DNA from: Lysobacter_F sp035645555
GTDB taxonomy: Bacteria > Pseudomonadota > Gammaproteobacteria > Xanthomonadales > Xanthomonadaceae
Length of the DNA stretch: 42,277 nucleotides
Direction: 5' to 3'
Assembly: GCA_035645555.1 (NCBI GenBank)
Contig: DASQMI010000089.1
Span: 1 to 42,277 of the forward strand
Every line of letters starts with the position of its first letter. Position 1 is the first letter of the stretch. The notes under the pieces are model-generated. The model had not been told where the DNA came from, made no database searches, and worked only from the letters and a program-made list of their open reading frames with translations. Of the stretch, positions 16,180 through 24,127 are shown one piece after another. Both the position numbers and the translations under genes were made by a program.

Positions 16180-17307
16180 TCAGACCCAGCCGAACGCGCG
16201 CATGCCGTTGAACAGCAGGTAGGCGATGCCGCCGGCCGCCGGGATGGTGAGGATCCACGCCCAGAGCATCTTCTCCACCACCGTCCACTTGATCGCGTTG
16301 AAGCGCTTGGCGGTGCCGACGCCCATGATCGCCGAGGAGATGTTGTGGGTGGTCGACACCGGGATGCCCAGCGACGAGGCGGCGAGGATCACCGACGCCG
16401 CGCTGGTCTCCGCGGCGAAGCCGTGGATCGGGTGCAGCTTCACCAGCTTGTGGCCGAGCGTCTTGATGATGCGCCAGCCGCCGGCGGCGGTACCCGCGGC
16501 CATCACGATCGCGCAGGTGATCTTGATCCAGGTGTCGATGTCGTTGTTGGCGATCGCGTTCTGCGACGGCTGCAGGAATGCCAGCCACGACGGCAGGTTG
16601 TCGAGTGTGCCTTCCGCGTGCGCGGCGACCAGCGTCAGCGCGATGATGCCCATGGTCTTCTGCGCGTCGTTGGAACCGTGCGCGAAACCCATCGCACCGG
16701 CGCTGACCAGCTGCGCCTTGCCGAAGATCGAGTTGACCCAGCGCGGGCGCGCGATGCGCGCGAACACGCCGCCGCTGCGCGCCATCAGCCCGATGAGTGC
16801 GAACAGCACGCCCATCACCAGGAAGCCCGCGGTGAAGCCGAGCAGCGGCGAGCTGACCATCGGCACGACCACCTTCCACAGCACGCCGGCGCTCTTGTAC
16901 CAGGGGTCCTTGACCTCGGACCAGACGATCGCCTCGGGGTTGTTCATCGCCGCCGCGAACGCCGCGCCGATCAGTCCGCCGATCAGCGCATGCGAGGACG
17001 ACGACGGCAGCCCCCAGTACCAGGTGATCAGGTTCCAGACGATGCCGCCCATCAGCGCGCACAGGATCATCTGCGAGGACACCTCGACCACGCCGGCGTC
17101 GATGATGCCGGAGGCGATGGTCTTGGCCACCGCGGTGCCCCACAGCGCGCCGACCAGATTGGTGAACGCGGCCAGGCTGACCGCCTGGATCGGGGTCAGC
17201 ACCTTGGTGGCGACCACGGTCGCGATCGAGTTGGCGGTGTCGTGGAAGCCGTTGATGTACTCGAACACCAGCGCGGCCAGCACGACCACCAGGACCAGCG
17301 TCAGCAT
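16180..17307 (-). CDS. pit: inorganic phosphate transporter, PiT family
   Basis: A 375-residue polytopic protein with the two inverted PiT signatures: EYINGFHDTANSIATVVATK near the N-terminus and MGFAHGSNDAQKTMG in the second half, plus GLPSSSSHALIGGLIG and GIPVSTTHNISSAIMG, the paired SS/TTH motifs. PiT carriers take up phosphate, in bacteria mainly as a neutral metal-phosphate complex, with protons. The DUF47 gene ten bases upstream is its usual partner, so the pair forms one operon. The operon is divergent from a CNNM/CorB-type transporter gene, which links phosphate and divalent cation handling here. Confidence 0.95.
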   Translation of the reverse strand: MLTLVLVVVLAALVFEYINGFHDTANSIATVVATKVLTPIQAVSLAAFTNLVGALWGTAVAKTIASGIIDAGVVEVSSQMILCALMGGIVWNLITWYWGLPSSSSHALIGGLIGAAFAAAMNNPEAIVWSEVKDPWYKSAGVLWKVVVPMVSSPLLGFTAGFLVMGVLFALIGLMARSGGVFARIARPRWVNSIFGKAQLVSAGAMGFAHGSNDAQKTMGIIALTLVAAHAEGTLDNLPSWLAFLQPSQNAIANNDIDTWIKITCAIVMAAGTAAGGWRIIKTLGHKLVKLHPIHGFAAETSAASVILAASSLGIPVSTTHNISSAIMGVGTAKRFNAIKWTVVEKMLWAWILTIPAAGGIAYLLFNGMRAFGWV

Positions 17308-17317
17308 GGCGGCGGCC

Positions 17318-17944
17318 TCAGGAGTTCTTCAGCACGATTTCGTAGGCCACCACGCCGGCCTCGCGGCAGCGGTCGATCGCCTTCTCGAGGATCTCGAAGA
17401 ACTCCTTCAGCAGGAACATCTGCACCGCGTCGAGCTTGCCGGAATAGATGTCGCGGTACAGCTCGAGCATCAGGCGGTCGGCCTCGTTCTCCAGCGCACG
17501 CAGCTCGTCGTTGAGCGCCTTCATCGGCTCCAGCTTCATCTTCGGCAGCTGGCGCACCATCCGCACCACCACGTCAGCGGCCTTCTCCAGCATCGCCGCA
17601 CGCGGCGCAAAGTCGATGTGCGCGAGGTGCTGGGTGGCGAGCGCATAGCGGTCGGCGAACTTCTCGACCTGCTTCGGGATCTTGTACAGCGCCGAGGCGA
17701 GCGCCTCGATGTCCTCGCGCTCGATCGGCGTGATGAAGCTGTTCACCAGCTCCTGGCTGATCTTGTCGGCCGCCTCGCGCTCGCGCTGGCGGGCGAGCTT
17801 GAACGCGTCCAGCGCCGGCTGGCGGTTCGCGTCCTTCAGCATCGCGTGCAGCGAGCGGGTGGAGTCGTGCGCGGCGACCGCGGCCTCCTCCAGCAGCGTG
17901 TAGAACTGGTTGCCTTGGCCGAAGATGGTTTGCAGGGAGAACAT
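17318..17944 (-). CDS. DUF47 family protein (PhoU-like, Pit accessory protein)
   Basis: A 208-residue all-helical protein of the TIGR00153/DUF47 group, distantly related to PhoU. It has FITPIEREDIEALASALYKIPKQVEKFADRY, the conserved segment with acidic residues thought to bind metal, and a C-terminal LLKEFFEILEKAIDRCREAGVVAYEIVLKNS. Members almost always sit beside a pit gene and are thought to modulate Pit transport. The start MFSLQTIFGQGNQFYTLLEEAA is the family N-terminus. A CATAAT box lies 35 bases upstream on the minus strand. Confidence 0.92.
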   Translation of the reverse strand: MFSLQTIFGQGNQFYTLLEEAAVAAHDSTRSLHAMLKDANRQPALDAFKLARQREREAADKISQELVNSFITPIEREDIEALASALYKIPKQVEKFADRYALATQHLAHIDFAPRAAMLEKAADVVVRMVRQLPKMKLEPMKALNDELRALENEADRLMLELYRDIYSGKLDAVQMFLLKEFFEILEKAIDRCREAGVVAYEIVLKNS

Positions 17945-17978
17945 GCGGTGCCTCTGCGCCGTCGGGGCGAAAGCGCGA

Positions 17979-17984
17979 ATTATG
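17979..17984 (-). promoter_or_regulatory. -10 element of the DUF47-pit operon (CATAAT)
   Basis: CATAAT on the minus strand matches the -10 consensus at five of six positions and lies 35 bases before the DUF47 ATG. The matching -35 region is weak. It lies about 55 bases from the divergent transporter promoter, so a shared regulator could act on both. Confidence 0.45.
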
Positions 17985-18038
17985 ACCGCTGGATGACCGC
18001 TTGCGGATAGCCCGTCGACGGGGCGCCCCAGCCGGCCC

Positions 18039-18047
18039 TGTTAAGAT
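18039..18047 (+). promoter_or_regulatory. extended -10 of the CNNM/CorB-type transporter transcript
   Basis: TGTTAAGAT is an extended -10 (TGn plus TAAGAT). It lies 118 bases before the transporter ATG and 36 bases before the small leader frame at 18084. The predicted transcript therefore has a leader of about 110 bases, long for this window and very C-rich. Confidence 0.5.
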
Positions 18048-18083
18048 CGCGCGCCGCGCCGCCCCCCGCCCGGGCCCGACCGC

Positions 18084-18173
18084 ATGGACGACGACCCGAC
18101 TCCGCCCCCGCTCCCTTGCGCCCGCCCCGGCGCACCCCGGCCCGCCCGCCCCCGGAGCCCGGCCGATGCTTGA
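18084..18173 (+). CDS. putative acidic, proline-rich leader peptide (MgtL-like)
   Basis: A 29-codon frame in the leader of the CNNM/CorB-type transporter. The predicted peptide starts MDDDPTPPPLP and holds ten prolines. The E. coli MgtL leader, which senses Mg2+ by ribosome drop-off at an acidic-proline start, begins MEPDPTPLP. The frame ends at TGA 18171-18173 and overlaps the transporter ATG (18166) by eight bases, which allows translational coupling. Bases 18084-18165 hold 47 C and 23 G by direct count, a C-over-G bias expected of Rho loading sites. There is no good Shine-Dalgarno, and C-rich DNA gives proline codons by chance, so translation is unproven. Confidence 0.4.
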   Translation: MDDDPTPPPLPCARPGAPRPARPRSPADA

Positions 18174-19485
18174 GCTGGCCATCGTTGGCTTCCTGATCCT
18201 GCTCAACGGCTTCTTCGCGCTGTCGGAGATGGCTCTGGTCACCTCGCGCAAGCTGCGCCTGAAGCAGATGGGGGAGACCAGCCGTGGCGCGCGCGCGGCG
18301 CTGGCACTGGCCGAGCAACCCGACCAGGTGCTTTCGACCGTGCAGATCGGCATCACCCTGATCGGGGTGCTCGCGGGCCATTTCGGCGGCGAGGGGATCG
18401 GCCTGCAGATCGCCGGCTGGATCGACGACTGGTTTCCGAACGCGCGCGAATACGCGCAGGGCATCGGCTTTGGCACGGCGCTCGGGCTTATTACCGCCGG
18501 CTCGGTGATCTTCGGCGAACTCGTCCCCAAGCGCCTGGCGCTGATGAACCCGGAACGACTCGCCGCTGCCGTCGCCCTTCCGCTGTACGCACTCTCGCGG
18601 GCCGCGCGCCCGATCGTCCTGGCGCTCGGCGTGATCAACAGCGGCGTTCTGCGCCTGCTCGGCCTCAAGGATGACGCGCGCGCGCATATCAGCGAAGAGG
18701 AAATCCGCCTGCTGGTGTCGGAAAGCCACGAGCAGGGCGTGATCGACGCCGACGAGCGCAAGATGGTCAACCGCGTGCTCAGCCTCGGCGACCGCACGGT
18801 CGAGAGCCTGATGACACCGCGCCCACGCGTCGCCTGGCTGGACGCGGCCGCGCCGCTGGCCGACAACCTGGCGGTGATGCGCGCCACCCCGTTCTCGCGT
18901 TATCCGGTGTACCGCGAGAGCGACCGCGACGTGCTCGGAGTGCTCGAGGTGAAATCGCTGCTGGACGGCATCGAGCAGGGCGTGCCGGCGCTGTTCGAGA
19001 AGCTGCGCAAGCCGCTGTTCGTCTCCGAATCCACCCACGCGCTCAAGCTGCTGGAGATCTTCCGCGAGGAGCAGCAGTCGCTCGCGCTGGTGGTCGACGA
19101 GTACGGCGACATCGCGGGCCTGGTGACCATGCACGACGTGCTGACTGCGGTGCTCGGCCGCCTGCAGTCGGCCGAATCCGACGTCGACGCCAGCCCCGTG
19201 GTGCAGCGCCCCGACGGCTCCTGGCTGATCGACGGCGCGCTGCCGCGCGAGGACCTGCGCGAGCTGATCGGCGGCGCGCGCCTGCCGGGCGAAGACGAGC
19301 ACGACTTCCACACCGCCGCGGGCCTGGCGATCGCGCATTTCGGGCGCATCCCGCGTGTGGGCGAGCGCTTCGGCTGGGACGGCTGGGAACTCGAGATCGT
19401 CGACCTCGACGGTCCGCGGGTCGACAAACTGCTGCTGCGCCGCGCGGCGGCCGCCGAGGAGGGCGAGGATGTCACCGCCGCCTGA
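18166..19485 (+). CDS. CNNM/CorB-type transporter with CBS pair and CorC_HlyC domain (hemolysin family)
   Basis: A 439-residue membrane protein. The N-terminal DUF21/CNNM domain (about residues 1-180) starts LELAIVGFLILLNGFFALSEMALVTSRKLRLKQM; two CBS repeats follow (MTPRPRVAWLDAAAPLADNLAVM and a second ending LALVVDEYGDIAGLVTMHDVL), then a C-terminal CorC_HlyC domain. Homologues handle Mg2+ or Co2+, several as Mg2+ exporters; the old name hemolysin is misleading. GGAG lies eight bases before the ATG. A short leader frame overlaps the start, and the ExoD-like gene overlaps the end by 17 bases. The direction of transport is not shown by sequence. Confidence 0.9.
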   Translation: MLELAIVGFLILLNGFFALSEMALVTSRKLRLKQMGETSRGARAALALAEQPDQVLSTVQIGITLIGVLAGHFGGEGIGLQIAGWIDDWFPNAREYAQGIGFGTALGLITAGSVIFGELVPKRLALMNPERLAAAVALPLYALSRAARPIVLALGVINSGVLRLLGLKDDARAHISEEEIRLLVSESHEQGVIDADERKMVNRVLSLGDRTVESLMTPRPRVAWLDAAAPLADNLAVMRATPFSRYPVYRESDRDVLGVLEVKSLLDGIEQGVPALFEKLRKPLFVSESTHALKLLEIFREEQQSLALVVDEYGDIAGLVTMHDVLTAVLGRLQSAESDVDASPVVQRPDGSWLIDGALPREDLRELIGGARLPGEDEHDFHTAAGLAIAHFGRIPRVGERFGWDGWELEIVDLDGPRVDKLLLRRAAAAEEGEDVTAA

Positions 19486-20101
19486 CTCGCGCCGCGAGGC
19501 CGGCACCCGCGCGCTGCTGGACGCGCTCAGCGACGGCCCCGCCGAGGAGGCGCTGCGGCTGGACACGCTGTTCGCCGGGCTTGGCAAGCGCTCGTTCGGC
19601 ATGCTGCTGTTCGTCTCCACGCTGCCGGCGTTCATTCCGATCCCGGGCATGGGCGGGGCGATCAGCGGCCCGCTGTCGGTGCTGATCGGCGTGCAGTTGC
19701 TGGTCGGCCTGCGCCGGCCCTGGCTGCCGGGCTTCATCGCCCGCCGCGGCCCGCACCGACGCTCGCTGCAGCGCTTCCGCGACCTGCTCGCGCCGTTCCT
19801 GCGCTGGCTGGAGCGGGTGGTCCGGCCGCGCGCGCCGGCCCTGCTCGACCACCGCCTCGCCGGCGCGGTCTCGGGCGTGCTGATCGTGCTGGTCGGGTTG
19901 CTGCTGGCGTTGCCGATCCCGCTGACCAACTACCTGTTCGGCGGCCTGCTACTGCTGTTCGCGCTGGCGCTGCTGGAACGCGACGGCTGGCTGATGCTCG
20001 CGGCCTGGCTCGGCGGCGGCGCGTCGGTCACGGTGTTCGGCGTGCTGTCCGGACGGCTTGCGGCGCTGGCCGCCGACTGGTTCCAGCGCATCGTCGGCTG
20101 A
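19469..20101 (+). CDS. ExoD family membrane protein
   Basis: A 210-residue membrane protein of the ExoD family, named after a Rhizobium gene affecting exopolysaccharide and alkali tolerance; the biochemical function is unknown. The conserved region is LFAGLGKRSFGMLLFVSTLPAFIPIPGMGGAISGPL, followed by hydrophobic segments LLIVLVGLLLALPIPLTN-like and LLLLFALALLERDGWLML. It begins 17 bases inside the upstream transporter gene, GAGGAGGGCGAGG upstream supplying a strong ribosome site, so the two are cotranscribed. It ends two bases before the convergent GGDEF-EAL gene. Confidence 0.88.
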   Translation: MSPPPDSRREAGTRALLDALSDGPAEEALRLDTLFAGLGKRSFGMLLFVSTLPAFIPIPGMGGAISGPLSVLIGVQLLVGLRRPWLPGFIARRGPHRRSLQRFRDLLAPFLRWLERVVRPRAPALLDHRLAGAVSGVLIVLVGLLLALPIPLTNYLFGGLLLLFALALLERDGWLMLAAWLGGGASVTVFGVLSGRLAALAADWFQRIVG

Positions 20102-20103
20102 CG

Positions 20104-22248
20104 TCAGGAGGAGGTGTCGACCGGCGCGAGCAGCTTGAGGAACTCCTCGGCGGTTACCGGCGGTCCGAGCCAGAAGCCCTGCGCGAGGTCGCAGCCGCGA
20201 TCGCGCAGCACCGCGTACTGCCCTTCCTTCTCCACGCCCTCGGCCACCACCACGATGCCGAGCGAATGCGCCATCGCGATGATCGACGAGGTGAGCGCGA
20301 GGTCGTCGGCATCGTGCAGGATGTCGGCGATGAAGCTGCGGTCGATCTTGACGCCGTCGACCGGCACGCGGCGCAGATGGCTGAGCCCGGAGAAGCCGGT
20401 GCCGAAGTCGTCCAGCCAGACCTTGACCCCGGTGTCGCGCAACTGGGCGAGCAGCCGGCCGACCTGCGCCTCGTCGCCGAGCACCGCGGTCTCGGTGAGC
20501 TCGACGTGCAGCAGCTGCGGCGACAGTCCGGTGTCGCCGAGCGCGTCAGCGACCACGTCCGGCAGGTCGCCGCCGCGCAGCTGGCGCGGCGAGACGTTGA
20601 CCGACACGAACAGCGGCGATGCGTCCTCGCCGCGCGCATCCTGCCAGCGCACGGCGTCGCGGCAGGCGGTGCGCAGCGCCTGCGGGCCGAGCGTCTCGAT
20701 CAGCCCACTCTGCTCGGCGACATCGATGAACGCGGCCGGCGCCACCAGCCCGAGCTCGGGGTGCAGCCAGCGCAGCAGCGCCTCGGCGCCGACCAGCGCG
20801 CCGTCGGACAGCCGGTACACCGGCTGGTAGGCCAGGCTCAGCTCGCCGCGGTTCCAGGCCCCGCGCAGGTCGTGTTCGAGGAACACGCGGCGCTCCATCG
20901 CCTGGTTCATCATCGCGTTGTAGAACCGGTAGCAGTTCTTGCCGGCGATCTTCGCCTGGTACATGGCGATGTCGCCGTGCTTCATCAGCATCGCCGCGCT
21001 GCTGGCGTCGTCGGGGAACAGGGTGATGCCGACCGAGGTGCCAAGGAACAGCTGGCGCTCGTGCACGACGATCGGTTCGGCGAGCGCGCGCACCAGCGCG
21101 CCGGCCAGCTGCGCCGCGGTCTGGCGGATGTCGGGGCCTTCCAGCAGCACCACGAATTCGTCGCCGCCGAAGCGCGCCAGCATCGACTGCTCGCCGCCGA
21201 GGCGCTCGACGGTGGCGCGGATGCGGCTGGCGCACTGCAGCAGCACCTCGTCGCCGGCATCGTGGCCGAGCGTATCGTTGACCCGCTTGAAGTCGTCGAC
21301 GTCGGCGAACAGCAGCGCGATCTGGTAGTCGATGCCGCGCTGCTGCAGCTCCTGCAGGCGGTGCTCGAGCACGTCGCGGAACGCAGCGCGGTTGGGCAGG
21401 CCGCTGAGCGCATCGGTATAGGCGATGTGGCGGATCTCGCGGTCGTGGCGGGCGATGCTGTCGCGCATGCGGGTGAAGCCGCGCATCAGGTCGCCGATCT
21501 CGTCGTGACGCTGGGTCGCCGGGGTGTCGGTCTCGTAGTGGCCGGCCTCGATCTCGCCGGCCGCGGCGGCGAGCTGGCGGATCGGCCGCACCACGAAGCG
21601 CTGCACCAGCAGCAGCGCGGTGACGGCAAGGCCCAGCAGCGCGAAGCCGAGCAGCGCCATCCACAGCAGCTGGCGGCGCGCGAGCTCGTCCAGCCGCTCG
21701 CGCAGGCCGCGCATGGCGATGTCCTGCACGTGCTGCGCGCTGCCGAGATCGAGCCCGATGCGCACGCCGCCGATGCGCTGGCTGCCGGTCATCACCGGCG
21801 CGGACACGTCCAGCACCTGCTCGCCCCACACCACCTGCGGCGATCGCGCCGACGTCACCGCGGACGCCAGCGGGTCGTCCATCTGCTGGCCGAACTGGGC
21901 GATCTCCTCGGTGCCGTCGTGGATAACGTTGCCGTCGACGTCATACACCAGCACGTAGGCGACGCCGGGCTGACGCAGCGCCGCGCGCGCGTGGTCGCCG
22001 ATCGCATCGAGGTCGAAGTAGTACAGCGGATTGGCGAGCGACTGCGCGAGCTGCGTCACCGTGGCAACGCCGCGCCGCTCCAGGTTCTGCCGCAGCGTCG
22101 AGTCCATCACCTCGCGGCTGATGGTCTCCACTTCCCTCTGCAGCATGGCCTGGCGCTGCCACAGCAGGGTCAGCAGCGCGAGCGTCGTCACCAGCACCAC
22201 CAGCATGCCGGTGAGGAAGCGCGCCTGCAGCCCGTAGCGCAGCTTCAT
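20104..22248 (-). CDS. membrane GGDEF-EAL cyclic di-GMP protein with HAMP domain
   Basis: A 714-residue inner-membrane protein. A first membrane helix (FLTGMLVVLVTTLALLTLL) and a second near residue 200 enclose a periplasmic sensor region; HAMP follows (FVVRPIRQLAAAAGEIEAGHY), then GGDEF (about 265-425, RFGGDEFVVL intact, no RxxD inhibitory site) and EAL (about 450-700). The EAL domain keeps GAEALLRW, NVSPRQL, DDFGTGFSGLSHLRRVPVDGVKIDRSFI and EGVE, so phosphodiesterase activity is expected; the cyclase could also work. Its ATG overlaps the stop of the PhnD-like periplasmic protein gene (ATGA), which may provide its ligand sensor. Confidence 0.94.
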   Translation of the reverse strand: MKLRYGLQARFLTGMLVVLVTTLALLTLLWQRQAMLQREVETISREVMDSTLRQNLERRGVATVTQLAQSLANPLYYFDLDAIGDHARAALRQPGVAYVLVYDVDGNVIHDGTEEIAQFGQQMDDPLASAVTSARSPQVVWGEQVLDVSAPVMTGSQRIGGVRIGLDLGSAQHVQDIAMRGLRERLDELARRQLLWMALLGFALLGLAVTALLLVQRFVVRPIRQLAAAAGEIEAGHYETDTPATQRHDEIGDLMRGFTRMRDSIARHDREIRHIAYTDALSGLPNRAAFRDVLEHRLQELQQRGIDYQIALLFADVDDFKRVNDTLGHDAGDEVLLQCASRIRATVERLGGEQSMLARFGGDEFVVLLEGPDIRQTAAQLAGALVRALAEPIVVHERQLFLGTSVGITLFPDDASSAAMLMKHGDIAMYQAKIAGKNCYRFYNAMMNQAMERRVFLEHDLRGAWNRGELSLAYQPVYRLSDGALVGAEALLRWLHPELGLVAPAAFIDVAEQSGLIETLGPQALRTACRDAVRWQDARGEDASPLFVSVNVSPRQLRGGDLPDVVADALGDTGLSPQLLHVELTETAVLGDEAQVGRLLAQLRDTGVKVWLDDFGTGFSGLSHLRRVPVDGVKIDRSFIADILHDADDLALTSSIIAMAHSLGIVVVAEGVEKEGQYAVLRDRGCDLAQGFWLGPPVTAEEFLKLLAPVDTSS

Positions 22249-23171
22249 TCCACTTCCTCACGGACGCGGCGCACGCCGGCGGAGACCCGTGCCAGTTCAT
22301 GCCGGGCGCTGTCGTCCAGCGGCAGGAAGCGCGAGGTGGCGAAGAACCGCCGCAGCGCATCGCGCGCTTCCGGATCACGATGCGCCTCGCTCAGCACCTG
22401 CCGCAGCCGCGCCTCGACCTTCGGATCAAGGTTCGGCCGCACCATTTCCAGCGCGCGCGGATACGGCTCGGAGCGCGCGACGATACGCAGGTCGCGGCGG
22501 AACGCCGGCGGCACCCGCCGCGGGTTCTCCCAGTCGAGGTTGCTCATCACGCCGACATCGACCAGCCGCTTGTGCACCCAGGTGGCGATGTTGAGCTCGG
22601 AGCGCGCGAACAGGTAGCCGACCGCGCCGGCGTCGATCGGGTCGGTCGGCGACAGCAGCAGTTCCAGCCGGTAGCCGCGGTCGAGCAGCATCGCCGCCGG
22701 TACGAAGTACGCGCTGGTCGAGGCCGGTCGCTGGAACGCCACCGCATGGCCGGGGAGATCCGCGAGCGAGCGCACGTCGCTCTCGCGGCGGGTGAAGAAC
22801 ACCGTGTGGTAGCGGGTGGCGCCCTCGCGCTCGGTCAGCAGCAGCGGTTTGGCGTCGGCGCGGTGCGCCAGCAGCATCGCCGAACCGGCGGTCTCGGTGA
22901 CCCAGTCGACGCGGCCGCGGCGCAGGTAGCTCGCCATCTGCTGGGCGTCCTTCGCCATCAGGATCCGGCCGCTGCGCACGCCGACGTCGGCCATGCGCGC
23001 GACCACGTAATCGAGCAGCGGCTTGAGCTGGTCGTAATGCGATTTGGGATCGTCGCTGATGCGGCCGAGCACCAGGACGCCGTCGTCGGAGGCGGGCGCG
23101 GCCGGGCGCGGCAGCGCCAGCGCGAGCGCACACAACGCCCACGCCGCGATGCGCCTGACGGCTCGCTTCAT
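22245..23171 (-). CDS. PhnD-like periplasmic substrate-binding protein
   Basis: A 308-residue exported protein of the PhnD / phosphate-phosphite-phosphonate binding family (type 2 periplasmic fold). It has a signal peptide (MKRAVRRIAAWALCALALALP), then VLVLGRISDDPKSHYDQLKPLLDYVVARM, DWVTETAGSAMLLAHR and FQRPASTSAYFVPAAMLL, the family ligand pocket segments. No ABC permease or ATPase lies nearby; the only partner is the GGDEF-EAL membrane protein, overlapped by four bases. A role as ligand-binding subunit of a cyclic di-GMP sensor is inferred. A longer upstream frame overlaps trmJ and is rejected. Confidence 0.9.
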   Translation of the reverse strand: MKRAVRRIAAWALCALALALPRPAAPASDDGVLVLGRISDDPKSHYDQLKPLLDYVVARMADVGVRSGRILMAKDAQQMASYLRRGRVDWVTETAGSAMLLAHRADAKPLLLTEREGATRYHTVFFTRRESDVRSLADLPGHAVAFQRPASTSAYFVPAAMLLDRGYRLELLLSPTDPIDAGAVGYLFARSELNIATWVHKRLVDVGVMSNLDWENPRRVPPAFRRDLRIVARSEPYPRALEMVRPNLDPKVEARLRQVLSEAHRDPEARDALRRFFATSRFLPLDDSARHELARVSAGVRRVREEVE

Positions 23172-23204
23172 CGCACCCCCCCGGGTCCCATCAGAGGGCA
23201 GCCT

Positions 23205-23238
23205 AAACGAAAACCGCCGGCGCCGGGTATCCGGCGGT
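23205..23238 (-). terminator. intrinsic terminator of trmJ
   Basis: Read on the minus strand, ACCGCCGG and CCGGCGGT form an 8-base stem with a 10-base loop, followed by TTTTCGTTT. It lies just after the trmJ stop and before the PhnD-like gene. Confidence 0.75.
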
Positions 23239-23263
23239 GCCCCGACGCCGAAGCTGAAGCGAG

Positions 23264-24043
23264 TCAGCCTGGGTCCGGCGTTTGCGGCAGGTCGCCGGCC
23301 ATGCGCGCGACGCGATCGACGTCGGCGAGGATCGCGCGCAGCAGCCGCACCTCGCGCTCCTCCGGCGCAGCACGCAGCAGCAGCCGGCGCAGCTTGCGCA
23401 TCGCCACTTCCGGCGCGCGCCCCTTGTGGAAGTCGATCGCGGCCAGCGTCTGGTCGAGGTGCGCGAACAGCGCCTCCATCTGCGCATGCGGGGCCGGCGG
23501 CTCGCGCTCGGCCACCGCGGCCGCCGCGCCCTCGTGCGCGAGCATCGCCAGGCGCAGCTCGTAGCACACCACCTGCACCGCCGCAGCCAGGTTGAGCGAG
23601 CTGTAGGCCGGATTGGCGGGGATGAACACCGCCGCGTGGCAGAGGTCGAGCTCCTCGTTGGTGAGCCCGGTCCGTTCGCGCCCGAATACCAGCGCGACCT
23701 CGCCCTCGGCGGCAGACGCGATCGCGCGCTCCGCCGCCGGTCGCGGCCACAGTTCCTGCAGCGCGATGCGCCGGCCGCGCGCGGTGGAACCGAGCACGAG
23801 CTGGCAGTCGGCGACCGCCTCGGCCAGGCTCGCGCAGGTAACGGCGCCTTCAAGCACGTCCTCGGCGCCGGCCGCAAGCGCGGCGGATTCGTGGTTGGGC
23901 GCGCGCTCGGGGGCCACCAGCACCAGCCGGTGCAGGCCCATCGTCTTCAGCGCGCGTGCGGCGGAACCGATGTTGCCGGGATGCTGGGTGCCCACCAGCA
24001 CCACCCGCAGGCGTGCGGCAAGCGAGGTTGAGGGAATGCTCAT
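23264..24043 (-). CDS. trmJ: tRNA (cytidine/uridine-32-2'-O)-methyltransferase TrmJ
   Basis: A 259-residue SPOUT methyltransferase. The N-terminus RVVLVGTQHPGNIGSAARALKTMGL, the middle ALVFGRERTGLTNEELDLCHAAVFIPANPAYSSLNLAAAVQVV and the C-terminal helical part match TrmJ, which methylates the ribose of residue 32 in tRNA. The knotted cofactor-binding region is the FGRERTGL and PANPAYSSLNLA pair. The gene is divergent from suhB with 84 bases between starts, the usual gammaproteobacterial arrangement, and has its own terminator. Confidence 0.95.
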   Translation of the reverse strand: MSIPSTSLAARLRVVLVGTQHPGNIGSAARALKTMGLHRLVLVAPERAPNHESAALAAGAEDVLEGAVTCASLAEAVADCQLVLGSTARGRRIALQELWPRPAAERAIASAAEGEVALVFGRERTGLTNEELDLCHAAVFIPANPAYSSLNLAAAVQVVCYELRLAMLAHEGAAAAVAEREPPAPHAQMEALFAHLDQTLAAIDFHKGRAPEVAMRKLRRLLLRAAPEEREVRLLRAILADVDRVARMAGDLPQTPDPG

Positions 24044-24052
24044 GGGCGCGAA

Positions 24053-24061
24053 TGGTAAACT
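24053..24061 (+). promoter_or_regulatory. extended -10 of suhB
   Basis: TGGTAAACT is an extended -10 (TGn plus TAAACT, five of six to consensus), 66 bases before the suhB start, in the gap to the divergent trmJ gene. No good -35 was found. Confidence 0.45.
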
Positions 24062-24127
24062 CCGCGCCCCGGCCCCCGCGCCGGGTTCGTTCTTTCAACC
24101 CGCCCTGCTCCCACGAGGCTGCCTCCC

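Noticed and set aside
17574..18887. A 437-codon minus-strand frame across the DUF47 and transporter genes
   Set aside because: It crosses two divergent promoters and two real genes, and its translation is Ser/Arg/Ala rich without motifs.
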